Assembly (NCBI GenBank): GCA_026395555.1
Contig: JAPLYO010000015.1
Span: forward strand, 1 to 64,000
Origin: Candidatus Peregrinibacteria bacterium
Lineage (GTDB): Bacteria > Patescibacteriota > Gracilibacteria > UBA1369 > UBA12463
Direction of reading: 5' to 3'
Length of the DNA: 64,000 nucleotides
In this document: positions 52,521-59,921 of the stretch, piece after piece
Layout: each line of letters starts with the position of its first letter
How positions within the stretch are numbered: the first letter of the stretch is position 1
Notes under the pieces: model-generated
What the model was told of the DNA's origin: nothing
Seen by the model: the letters and a program-made list of their open reading frames with translations, nothing else
Databases searched by the model: none
Program-made: the position numbers and the translations under genes

Positions 52521-52964
52521 TTATCCGTGGGTATATCCTCCGGTACTTCCAAATCCACCTCGGCTTTCCTTCGTCATCTCATTCACCTCTTCGAACTGGA
52601 ATTTTTCAATTTTTACAAATACTCCTTGTGCAATCTTCTCGCTACGAGCAACGGTTACAGCTTGATCACAAAAATTGTACACCTGAACCTTAATTTCATC
52701 TGTAGGTCCGCAGTAGTCATGATCGATAATGCCAATTCCATGGGGAGTAAGTAATCCTTTTTTCTTCGGCGCACTGCTCCTAGAGGCGACTACGAGCATG
52801 TATCCTTCTGGTACCTCAATCACTACATTCGCAGGAATTAAGCCGAGACTTTTTGCCTCGATGATAACCTCTTCTCTCGCGACAAAATCAAAACCAACCG
52901 CACCATCCGTTTCATACATCGGAAGGGGGAGCTTCGAATCAATACGTTTTATCTTTACCTGCAT
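52521..52964 (-). CDS. dut: Deoxyuridine 5'-triphosphate nucleotidohydrolase
   Basis: Dut converts dUTP to dUMP and pyrophosphate, which limits uracil in DNA and supplies ThyX. The 147-residue protein has all five motifs: DGAVGFDFVA (1), ASRSSAPKKKGL (2), GIGIIDHDYCGPTDEIKV (3), ARSEKIAQGVF (4) and RGGFGSTG (5). It is upstream of tmk in a short operon. A GATAGT box lies eight bases before the ATG. Confidence 0.95.
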   Translation of the reverse strand: MQVKIKRIDSKLPLPMYETDGAVGFDFVAREEVIIEAKSLGLIPANVVIEVPEGYMLVVASRSSAPKKKGLLTPHGIGIIDHDYCGPTDEIKVQVYNFCDQAVTVARSEKIAQGVFVKIEKFQFEEVNEMTKESRGGFGSTGGYTHG

Positions 52965-52972
52965 GCCGTCAC

Positions 52973-52978
52973 ACTATC
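52973..52978 (-). promoter_or_regulatory. -10 box of dut-tmk, leaderless geometry
   Basis: GATAGT on the minus strand, eight bases before the dut ATG. A loose -35 lies about 16 bases further upstream. Confidence 0.3.
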
Positions 52979-53047
52979 AACCGACCTCAAAAAAGGCAAT
53001 ATGGATACGAAAAGTATTCCAATAATATGAATTGGTGTAATAATGAT

Positions 53048-53069
53048 ATTTTCCGTACGTACGGAGAAT
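53048..53069. promoter_or_regulatory. 22-bp palindrome upstream of the DUF1385 gene
   Basis: ATTTTCCGTAC followed by GTACGGAGAAT is self-complementary, with one mismatch in eleven pairs. The core TCCGTACGTACGGA is perfect. It lies in the 162-base gap between divergent dut and the DUF1385 gene and suits an operator for a dimeric protein. Nothing else is recognised in that gap. Confidence 0.4.
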
Positions 53070-53126
53070 TGTAATCTTTCATAAAAAAGGCTATCCTCAG
53101 ACGCGCTCTATAACTTTAGCTAAAAT

Positions 53127-54137
53127 ATGACTACTCAAACACCGAGAAAAGACCTGCCCCAGGGGAAAGCATTGCTAGGTCTCCCCATCGACTTCGCGCC
53201 CGGAGGACAGGCGGTACTTGAGGGCGTGCTCATGCGCAGCCCGAACTACATTGCTGTAGCGGTACGTAACCCTCAGGGGAAGATTGTTTTTGACAAAAAA
53301 GCCTACAAGCCGTGGGGAAAATATTTCAAATTTCTCGCACTGCCACTTGTGCGTGGCATGATTGGTATTTGCGAAATGATGATTATCGGATTTAAGGCTC
53401 TCAACTTTTCCTCTGAGGTTTTTATGCAAGAAGAAGAACTTCCGGTAGACGCTCCCAAGAAAGAGACTACAGCAACTGATTCTGTTCTTTTTGCATTTTC
53501 ACTGATATTTGCTTTTGCGATGAGTATTTTTCTCTTTAAATTTGTTCCGCTTTTTATCACAACGCAACTGCAGAACTTCTTTCCGATCGTAAAAAATAAT
53601 TACCTCGTTTTTAATCTGATTGATGGGGTGATTAAGCTTGGGCTTTTCGTCGGCTATCTCGCGCTCATGCTTCTTTCGAAGGAGATGAAGCGCGTATTTG
53701 AGTACCATGGCGCCGAGCATAAAGCCGTCTGGACCTATGAAAAAAATCTCGACCTCACGGTAGAAAATGCCAAAATGCAAACTCGGCTCCATCCTCGTTG
53801 CGGCACGAGTTTTATTATTATTGTCTTTGTAATTAGTATTTTTGTGTACATGTTCCTTCCAAAACAGGACACTTTCATCATGAACTTCCTTCTCAGAATC
53901 GCCATGCTACCCCTTATCGGTGGCGTAGCCTATGAAGTCCTCAAATGGAGCGCCCGACGCACGGACAACGCCTTCGTACGCATCCTCGTAGCCCCGGGCC
54001 TCCTTCTCCAGAGGATAACTACTCAGGAACCCGACGACAGCCAGCTCGAGGTCGCCCTCCGCGCACTAGAGGCTACGATTGAATTGGAGCAGACCGGATT
54101 GGAGACTCCCGCAAAACTAGCTCCCGAGCTAGTCTAG
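53127..54137 (+). CDS. DUF1385 (YqhQ-like) membrane protein
   Basis: The 336-residue protein has the DUF1385 start GGQAVLEGVLMRSPNYIAVA (residues 27-46), a hydrophobic helical core with about five membrane segments between ~110 and 270, and the conserved YHGAEHKAVWTYE and RLHPRCGTSFIIIVFVIS motifs. The family is found in Gram-positive and CPR bacteria and has no known function. The C-terminal tail (about 290-336) is polar. It is monocistronic with a strong terminator. Confidence 0.88.
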   Translation: MTTQTPRKDLPQGKALLGLPIDFAPGGQAVLEGVLMRSPNYIAVAVRNPQGKIVFDKKAYKPWGKYFKFLALPLVRGMIGICEMMIIGFKALNFSSEVFMQEEELPVDAPKKETTATDSVLFAFSLIFAFAMSIFLFKFVPLFITTQLQNFFPIVKNNYLVFNLIDGVIKLGLFVGYLALMLLSKEMKRVFEYHGAEHKAVWTYEKNLDLTVENAKMQTRLHPRCGTSFIIIVFVISIFVYMFLPKQDTFIMNFLLRIAMLPLIGGVAYEVLKWSARRTDNAFVRILVAPGLLLQRITTQEPDDSQLEVALRALEATIELEQTGLETPAKLAPELV

Positions 54138-54165
54138 TCACATGATTCCGTAAGATCAAATAAAG

Positions 54166-54196
54166 AAAGAGCCACCCGACAGGAGTGGCTCTTTTA
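54166..54196. terminator. Bidirectional terminator between DUF1385 and rplA
   Basis: A perfect 10-bp stem, AAAGAGCCAC with GTGGCTCTTT, has a nine-base loop and T-rich tails on both strands. It ends the DUF1385 gene and the secE-rplA cluster. Confidence 0.9.
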
Positions 54197-54216
54197 AAAT
54201 TCAATATCGTAAACCC

Positions 54217-54921
54217 TTACTTCAACGCCTCCATAATGCTAGGAATAGAAACGTTCATTCCAGGTCCCATAGTAGTAGCAAGTGATACCTTCTGGAGGTA
54301 TGTGCCTTTTACTGAGGCAGGCTTGACGTCCATGATGGACTTCATAAGTGCGAGGAAGTTTTCCTCAAGAGCTTTTTCGCTGAATGATACTTTGCCGAAG
54401 AGGTTGTGAATAACGGCGAACTTGTCGACACGGAACTCAACCTGACCCTTCTTGATCTGTTCGATAGTCTTGACGATTTCTGGAGTGACCGTACCAGCCT
54501 TTGGGTTAGGCATGAGACCCTTCTGACCCAAAATCTTAGCAACCTTACCGAGAGACTTCATCATATCCGGTGAAGCAACAGCAACATCGAAGTCCAAGAA
54601 TCCCTTCAAAATCTTCTCAATAAGCTCCTCATTACCGGCCTCGATAGCACCAGCAGCTTTTGCCTCCTTTGCCTTGTCTTCTGTAACGAAGGCGATTACA
54701 CGAACCGTCTTACCTGTTCCATGTGGAAGGGCAACCGTTGAACGTACGTTCTGGTCTGTCTTCTTAGGATCGATACCCATCTTGGCGTGTACCTCAACGC
54801 TAGCATCGAACTTAACAGGAGATGTCTTCTTGAGCATCTCAATAGCCTCTTTCACGTCATAGATCTCTTTTGTCACCATGGCCTTGGCGGCGAGATACTT
54901 CTTTCCATGCTTCTTAACCAT
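54217..54921 (-). CDS. rplA: 50S ribosomal protein L1
   Basis: The 234-residue L1 forms the mobile L1 stalk and in many bacteria represses its own operon. It has the start MVKKHGKKYLAAKAMV, the conserved GTGKTVRVIAF, and the signature AKILGQKGLMPNPKAGTVTP (about residues 127-146). It is the last gene of secE-nusG-X-rplK-Y-rplA. rplJ and rplL, which commonly follow, are absent. Confidence 0.96.
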   Translation of the reverse strand: MVKKHGKKYLAAKAMVTKEIYDVKEAIEMLKKTSPVKFDASVEVHAKMGIDPKKTDQNVRSTVALPHGTGKTVRVIAFVTEDKAKEAKAAGAIEAGNEELIEKILKGFLDFDVAVASPDMMKSLGKVAKILGQKGLMPNPKAGTVTPEIVKTIEQIKKGQVEFRVDKFAVIHNLFGKVSFSEKALEENFLALMKSIMDVKPASVKGTYLQKVSLATTMGPGMNVSIPSIMEALK

Positions 54922-54995
54922 ACAATAGGGGGTTTATGTGGTACAAACGACTATCCAGAATTGGACGATCTCCCACGAAATAATAAGTAATACGT

Positions 54996-55448
54996 TTAGT
55001 CTTGCTTCTTGTTATCACGCTGGATAACAAACCAGTGATACAACCACATAGGAGTGCCGAGAATGATTGAGGCAAGCCCTTCAGCGATGGATCGTCTCTG
55101 CTCATTGTCCTGCTGTTTCTTCTGTTCGTCTTCTTGATCTTTTACGCAATCTTTGTAGCTCTGACTATTCACATCAACAGGTTTAATTTCTTCAGTCTTC
55201 GCAGGAACAGCAACGGGGGTTGCCATAGGAGCTTTTACGCCATAATAAACTCCACCGAGATAGTTAGGATCACGGCAGATCTGCTTGGCGGAAGTTCCAT
55301 AGTAATTTACATCAACATTCAGGAGTGCCTTCAGTGCCGTATTGACCAATCCGATGCCTCCAACCAAAAGAACGATAAGTCCGATGAGTGAGACAAGGTA
55401 GAGATATACGAGTCGAATGACCTTCCATTTGTGTGTTGTAGCTTCCAT
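54996..55448 (-). CDS. Membrane protein inserted between rplK and rplA
   Basis: The 150-residue protein has two membrane helices, one at about residues 12-38 (VYLYLVSLIGLIVLLVGGIG) and one at about 122-138, with a polar loop of ~70 residues, Gln/Asp/Glu-rich, between them. The ends resemble DUF5671-like envelope proteins of CPR. It is in the same direction as rplK and rplA with gaps of 20 and 74 bases. A membrane gene here is unusual, as rplK and rplA are nearly always adjacent. No function is assigned. Confidence 0.55.
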   Translation of the reverse strand: MEATTHKWKVIRLVYLYLVSLIGLIVLLVGGIGLVNTALKALLNVDVNYYGTSAKQICRDPNYLGGVYYGVKAPMATPVAVPAKTEEIKPVDVNSQSYKDCVKDQEDEQKKQQDNEQRRSIAEGLASIILGTPMWLYHWFVIQRDNKKQD

Positions 55449-55468
55449 GAGAGAGAAGTTATAAAAAA

Positions 55469-55900
55469 TTAACCCTCAACCTCGACACCCATATTTCGAG
55501 CTGTACCGGCGATAATGCTCATAGCTGCCTCGATGCTGTTAGCATTAAGGTCAGGCATTTTTGTCTCAGCAATTTCTTTGAGCTGAGCCTGAGTAATCTT
55601 ACCAACCTTCTGCTTATTAGGAACTGGAGATCCTTTTGGAATGCCAAGTGCCTTGCAGATAAGGTTAGAAGCTGGAGGAGTTTTGGTAATAAATGTGAAG
55701 CTGCGATCTTCATAAACCGTGACAACGGCTGGAATCGTCATATCTCCCATTGCCTTTGTTCGGGCATTGAACTGAGTACAGAACTCCTGGAGATTAAGAC
55801 CGTGAGGACCGAGAGCAGTACCAACTGGTGGTGCTGGATTTGCCTTTCCGGCAGGGATTTGAAGTTTAACGAGAGCCTTAATTTTTTTCACAGGAGCCAT
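55469..55900 (-). CDS. rplK: 50S ribosomal protein L11
   Basis: The 143-residue L11 is part of the GTPase-associated centre and binds 23S rRNA. It has the start [20 protein letters not shown], the conserved [20 protein letters not shown], and the C-terminal [19 protein letters not shown] signature. It lies between the 259-residue membrane protein and the 150-residue protein. Confidence 0.96.
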   Translation of the reverse strand: MAPVKKIKALVKLQIPAGKANPAPPVGTALGPHGLNLQEFCTQFNARTKAMGDMTIPAVVTVYEDRSFTFITKTPPASNLICKALGIPKGSPVPNKQKVGKITQAQLKEIAETKMPDLNANSIEAAMSIIAGTARNMGVEVEG

Positions 55901-55981
55901 AAAGTTTTTCAGTCAAATATAAAAAAGTGCAGTGTATTTTTACAGGAACTCACGTAGATTTGCAAGCCAATATTCTCGAAA

Positions 55982-56761
55982 CTATGCCATCAAAAACTCA
56001 ATGAACTTCTTGAAGAACTCGTGGCTTGCTTTTGGGTAGGAGAATGAGTAGACCCGATTGCCCGATAACACGGTCAAAAAGGCAGTTCCAAGGCGCTTTG
56101 AGTCGTTCAGGTAGAAGGAGGTTGTCCCGAAGGAGTTCGTCTCATTCAGCTTTATATCTGGCGCATAAAGGGAAGCCTTCTGTCGTAAACTCTCGTAGAA
56201 TGACTTTGCCCTCGCATCGTCGGCGAGAAGGAACTCGCTGATGACGCCATAGACGTTTTTGCCATCCGTAAGATGAAACCGAACTTTTGAGAGATTAACG
56301 GTGCCACTAAGATCTAGAAGCTGAAAAAGAAGTCCCTCGGCGCTTACTCGCTCTAAATGCATGCCCTCAAAGCCCATCTGAACCAGCTGTTGCTCGGTAA
56401 TTTTCTCTATCTTATAAGAAGAGTTGTCTAAAAAAGAGGAGACCTCTGACTTTGGAGTGGCGCCCACGGCCGGCGGAGCGTCTGGGGAAGCAGGGGTTGT
56501 AGAGGTGGAAGGAGCGATATCTGGCTGAATGGTGCCGGTCTGCGTACCTCCAGTGCTCGTATCAGCCGCAATCTGCCCGCCGCCGGTAGAGGAGAAGGGA
56601 TCTGCCGCTCCAGGAGAAGTAGAAGACGCTGCATCCTGCATAGCACTCGGAGGGATAACGGAACTCCATCCATTTTGAAGCTGACTATTGGTCAAAAATT
56701 CAGCCAACAAGACAACGACCAACACGGAGAAAAATATGGTGAATACGGTTGTTTTTTGCAT
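55982..56761 (-). CDS. Membrane-anchored protein of unknown function between nusG and rplK
   Basis: The 259-residue protein has one N-terminal membrane helix (residues ~5-24), a Ser/Thr/Pro/Gly-rich flexible linker (about 35-105), and a C-terminal globular domain of about 140 residues with alternating beta strands and helices and no cysteine. The linker composition indicates an exported, surface-exposed protein. It is in the same direction as nusG and rplK. No family is recognised. Confidence 0.5.
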   Translation of the reverse strand: MQKTTVFTIFFSVLVVVLLAEFLTNSQLQNGWSSVIPPSAMQDAASSTSPGAADPFSSTGGGQIAADTSTGGTQTGTIQPDIAPSTSTTPASPDAPPAVGATPKSEVSSFLDNSSYKIEKITEQQLVQMGFEGMHLERVSAEGLLFQLLDLSGTVNLSKVRFHLTDGKNVYGVISEFLLADDARAKSFYESLRQKASLYAPDIKLNETNSFGTTSFYLNDSKRLGTAFLTVLSGNRVYSFSYPKASHEFFKKFIEFLMA

Positions 56762-56804
56762 AGTGAGGTAAGAAAAAACTATGTTTGAAGGATATTCTCA
56801 AAAA

Positions 56805-57353
56805 CTACTTCTTGCGAACCTGTGTAAAGTCGAGCTCGACAGGTGTCTCTCGGCCGAAGATACTAATAAGTACCTTAACCTTACCCTTCTCCTCATCTAC
56901 CTTCGTAATAATACCATCGTAGTTGACGAAAGGTCCCTCGAGAATAACGACATGGTCCGTAACGGAGAAGTCGATTTTGAACTTAGGCTCAGCTTCACCC
57001 ATACGTCGTTTAATGACTTTGAACTCGTCTTCTGAGACGGGAATTGGCATCGTGCCTCCCGCTCCTACGAATCCGGTAACATTTGGAGTATTTCGAACGA
57101 CATACCATGACTCATCGCTTACGATCATGTCCACGAGGACGTAGCCTGGAAAAATTCGTTTTTTGATGGTTTTTGGCTCACCCTTTTTGATGATAATTTG
57201 GCTTTCTTCAGGCACAACGACATCAAAAATAAAGTCCTGCATTCCAAAAGTCTCAACGCGCTGCATGAGGGACTCCTTTACGGCATGCTCGTATCCTGAG
57301 TAGGTATGAATAGCGTACCAATGTCGACCGGTGTGCTGTGCTTGTTTTGCCAT
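56805..57353 (-). CDS. nusG: Transcription termination/antitermination protein NusG
   Basis: The 182-residue protein has the NGN domain with HWYAIHTYSGYEHAVKESLM and IFPGYVLVDMIVSDESWYVV, a VRNTPNVTGFVG segment, and a C-terminal KOW domain (about 128-182, DHVVILEGPFVNYDGIITKV). NusG binds RNA polymerase and links it with ribosomes. ATG 57353 marks the family start. It follows secE by 25 bases. Confidence 0.95.
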   Translation of the reverse strand: MAKQAQHTGRHWYAIHTYSGYEHAVKESLMQRVETFGMQDFIFDVVVPEESQIIIKKGEPKTIKKRIFPGYVLVDMIVSDESWYVVRNTPNVTGFVGAGGTMPIPVSEDEFKVIKRRMGEAEPKFKIDFSVTDHVVILEGPFVNYDGIITKVDEEKGKVKVLISIFGRETPVELDFTQVRKK

Positions 57354-57378
57354 AAAAAATGAAGAAAAAGGGATTGAA

Positions 57379-57573
57379 TTATCGAAGATTGAGAAGGTAC
57401 TGATAGCCCATATTGAAGCCATAGTCCAAAACGGCAATAATGACAGCCGAAGCTAGAACAAAGCTAAGAACAATTCCGCTAAGTCTAATGGCCTGATTTC
57501 TGGTAGGCCAGGTTACTCGCTTAAACTCCTCGTAACTTTCACGTAAGTAAGTGATAAATGCATTGCTTTTCAT
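57379..57573 (-). CDS. secE: Preprotein translocase subunit SecE
   Basis: This 64-residue protein is of the minimal SecE type: an amphipathic YLRESYEEFKRVTWPTRNQA, the family signature in EFKRVTWPT, and one membrane helix (about residues 32-52). SecE stabilises SecY at the translocon. The position right before nusG is the usual one. ATG 57573 is the only start giving the standard length. Confidence 0.93.
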   Translation of the reverse strand: MKSNAFITYLRESYEEFKRVTWPTRNQAIRLSGIVLSFVLASAVIIAVLDYGFNMGYQYLLNLR

Positions 57574-57634
57574 AGAACGTTGGAGATTACGAAATGAAAA
57601 TAGTACCTCAAAAAAGCCTTCTCGGCCAAAGAAG

Positions 57635-57662
57635 ATACTACCAGCTTGGGGAGAATTTGCAA
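57635..57662 (-). promoter_or_regulatory. Promoter of the secE-nusG cluster
   Basis: On the minus strand: -35 TTGCAA (57657-57662), 16 bases, -10 TAGTAT (57635-57640). The leader would be about 55 bases. Confidence 0.45.
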
Positions 57663-57690
57663 GGAAAAGTGGGTGGACTCTATGCGCAGC

Positions 57691-57719
57691 TTTACAAACA
57701 GGGGAATACGTGATACAAT
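57691..57719 (+). promoter_or_regulatory. Promoter of the pilin-like/PKD gene cluster
   Basis: -35 TTTACA (57691-57696), exactly 17 bases, -10 TACAAT (57714-57719) preceded by TG. Transcription would start near 57726, about 20 bases before the first ATG. No other promoter is obvious between the three genes. Confidence 0.65.
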
Positions 57720-57745
57720 GACATGAAAAAATAAAAGCCAAAACC

Positions 57746-58816
57746 ATGTCATATAAGGTAATGTCACGCGAACAAAAATCGGAGGTGTACCGAAATTTGC
57801 GACAGATCGGAATGATGACGGCGCTTCTTGCACTTGTGCTACTCATGGCAGATAGTGCTATGGCGGCCAACGCCCTGCCTCTTGGCGACGTGACAACATT
57901 TAGTGGTGGTGGCGATAGTCTCGTAGGTGATCCAGGCGGTGCGACCATCGTCGAATCTCTTGCGAATCTCGTCGGAGGATTTACGAGTACCGATAGTGGA
58001 ATTATAGGAAAACTACGTGGCATCATGGCAGCAGTTGCTATCGCGATGACAATTTATTCCTCCCTCAAGATGCTTCTAGCTCAAGGAGAGGAGTCGAAAA
58101 TTACAAGTGCGAAAAAAGGCATATACATGGGAATTCTTGGACTTGCTGTCATAAGTATCGCGGGTGAGTTTACAAAAATACTCTCCGTAAATAAGGAGGC
58201 CGCGCAGTATATATTTGTCGATAAGGTTGGTGGAACGTTGGCATGTTCCTATGCGAGCACCTTTCTCGGAGGCGGCGGATCATCGACAGGTACGGAACTT
58301 CTCTGTCGTGTAAATTTATTTAATGCAACTGTGAAAATAGTTATCACGTTTATTAAGTATCTTATTTCCGGTATTGCTGTGTACGAAATTATCTCATCAG
58401 CGTATCGCATTATCACGCTGGGAAGCGAGGCGAGTAATTTGGAAAGAGATAAGAAGAATTTGATCTTTGGAGCGGTCGGACTTTTGTTGATTATATTTTC
58501 AGAATCGATTATCGCGAAGGTGTTTTATAAACTTAACTTTACCTCATACAGTCAGCTCGATGGAGTGAAGCCAGCAATTGATCTATCGGAAGGTGCTAAG
58601 CAGATAGCATCGGTAGCGAATCTTGCAGTAAGTATTATCGGGCCAGTATTGATTTTAATTATTATTGGTGCCGGGATCATGTACATGGCAAGCGGAGGAA
58701 ATGAGGAAAAGCAGTCACAGGCCAAGCGTGCTATTGGATTCGCTGCGGTTGGCATGCTCGTCGTGTATGGAGCATTCGGGCTAGTATCAACAGTTATTAG
58801 TGGTCAGTTTCAATAA
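57746..58816 (+). CDS. Membrane protein with three T4SS-pilin-like units (I)
   Basis: The 356-residue protein has a signal-like hydrophobic start (about residues 20-40, cleavage near MAANA) and then three similar units at about 88-146, 197-262 and 290-353. Each unit has a hydrophobic helix, a Gly/Ser turn with acidic residues, a short basic loop with Lys-Lys or Lys-Arg, and a second hydrophobic helix, for example IMYMASGGNEEKQSQAKRAI. This is the plan of TrbC/VirB2-like pilins, and CPR proteins of this kind are labelled T4SS_pilin. It is the first of three consecutive genes. Confidence 0.7.
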   Translation: MSYKVMSREQKSEVYRNLRQIGMMTALLALVLLMADSAMAANALPLGDVTTFSGGGDSLVGDPGGATIVESLANLVGGFTSTDSGIIGKLRGIMAAVAIAMTIYSSLKMLLAQGEESKITSAKKGIYMGILGLAVISIAGEFTKILSVNKEAAQYIFVDKVGGTLACSYASTFLGGGGSSTGTELLCRVNLFNATVKIVITFIKYLISGIAVYEIISSAYRIITLGSEASNLERDKKNLIFGAVGLLLIIFSESIIAKVFYKLNFTSYSQLDGVKPAIDLSEGAKQIASVANLAVSIIGPVLILIIIGAGIMYMASGGNEEKQSQAKRAIGFAAVGMLVVYGAFGLVSTVISGQFQ

Positions 58817-58825
58817 AAAATACAT

Positions 58826-59830
58826 ATGAAAATTATGCTTAGAAAAATATTGCCAACGCTTCTCATGACGATCGTCATGGTATCTATGCTGATTTTGCCA
58901 CAGATCACCGTTGCGCAATTTGCAGGTTTGGATGAGATTAATCAGCAAACGGGGCTTCCATCCGAAAAGGATTTTCTTCCACGTGGAACGAGTCCTGGAA
59001 ATGATTTAGGAATTAACCGCCTCGAGGGACTGCTGCTCACAGTAGTAGATCTCGTGAAGTATCTTATCTATGGTATCGCCATTTTTCTGTTAGTATTTCA
59101 AGGATTTAAGCTTATTATCGCCGGAAAAGATATTGATACATTTAGCGAAGAAGCGAAAAAAAATGCGAAGTATAGCTTGATGGCCATACTTATAGTTTTT
59201 GTGGCGGACACGGCCATACGAAAAGTATTTTTCCCGGAGAGCGGGGCGATATTTGAAAATAACGGAGCAAATATTCAGCTCTATGGAGAGGCGGGAATCG
59301 TTCAAATTCGTTCGATATACAACATTATGGCATACCTCTCAGGAGCAATCGCCCTAGCGACTATCGTCTTCAGTGGAGTAGGCATGGCTCTAAGCGCCGG
59401 AAGCGAAGAGGGATTCAAAAAACATAAAAACAGAATTCTTTGGGCGCTTGCAGGTCTTCTCCTTGTGGGTGTGGCAGAGTTTGTCGTCAAAGATGTGCTC
59501 TTCCCGGATATAGGAACAAAACTCCCAAATATCAGTAAAGGTATGCTTCTCTTGAAGAACTTTACGAACTTCATGGCAGGCTTCGTCACAACGATATCAT
59601 TCGGCGTCACGCTCTATGGTGGATTCCTCTATGTCGTAGGAGGAGTGAGCGAAGATAGTCTCGGAAAAGCAAAGAAGGCGATCGTCGGTGGCATAGTGGG
59701 TATTCTCCTCTCGGCCGCGGCGTTTGGCCTCGCTACAACGCTCATTCAGGCTGATAGTAGTGGTACTACTATCGCACCGGTCGGCCAGGCGCCGGCAGGT
59801 ATACCAAGTGTAGCTTCACCTACAAAATAA
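58826..59830 (+). CDS. Membrane protein with three T4SS-pilin-like units (II)
   Basis: The 334-residue protein starts with a signal peptide (about residues 5-30, VAQFAG cleavage) and has three pilin-like two-helix units at about 70-136, 162-226 and 243-309. The third, with TLYGGFLYVVGGVSEDSLGK and KKAIVGGIVGILLSAAAFGL, is the most typical. The C-terminal ~25 residues are polar and Pro/Ala/Ser-rich. It follows the first protein by nine bases, so the genes are co-transcribed. Confidence 0.7.
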   Translation: MKIMLRKILPTLLMTIVMVSMLILPQITVAQFAGLDEINQQTGLPSEKDFLPRGTSPGNDLGINRLEGLLLTVVDLVKYLIYGIAIFLLVFQGFKLIIAGKDIDTFSEEAKKNAKYSLMAILIVFVADTAIRKVFFPESGAIFENNGANIQLYGEAGIVQIRSIYNIMAYLSGAIALATIVFSGVGMALSAGSEEGFKKHKNRILWALAGLLLVGVAEFVVKDVLFPDIGTKLPNISKGMLLLKNFTNFMAGFVTTISFGVTLYGGFLYVVGGVSEDSLGKAKKAIVGGIVGILLSAAAFGLATTLIQADSSGTTIAPVGQAPAGIPSVASPTK

Positions 59831-59921
59831 TATAGCAATCAGTCAAACAAAGACGATGGATGATAAAGCCAAATAGGCGTACAATAGAGAGAAGTACAAA
59901 TAGCAAAATAAAGTATAAACA

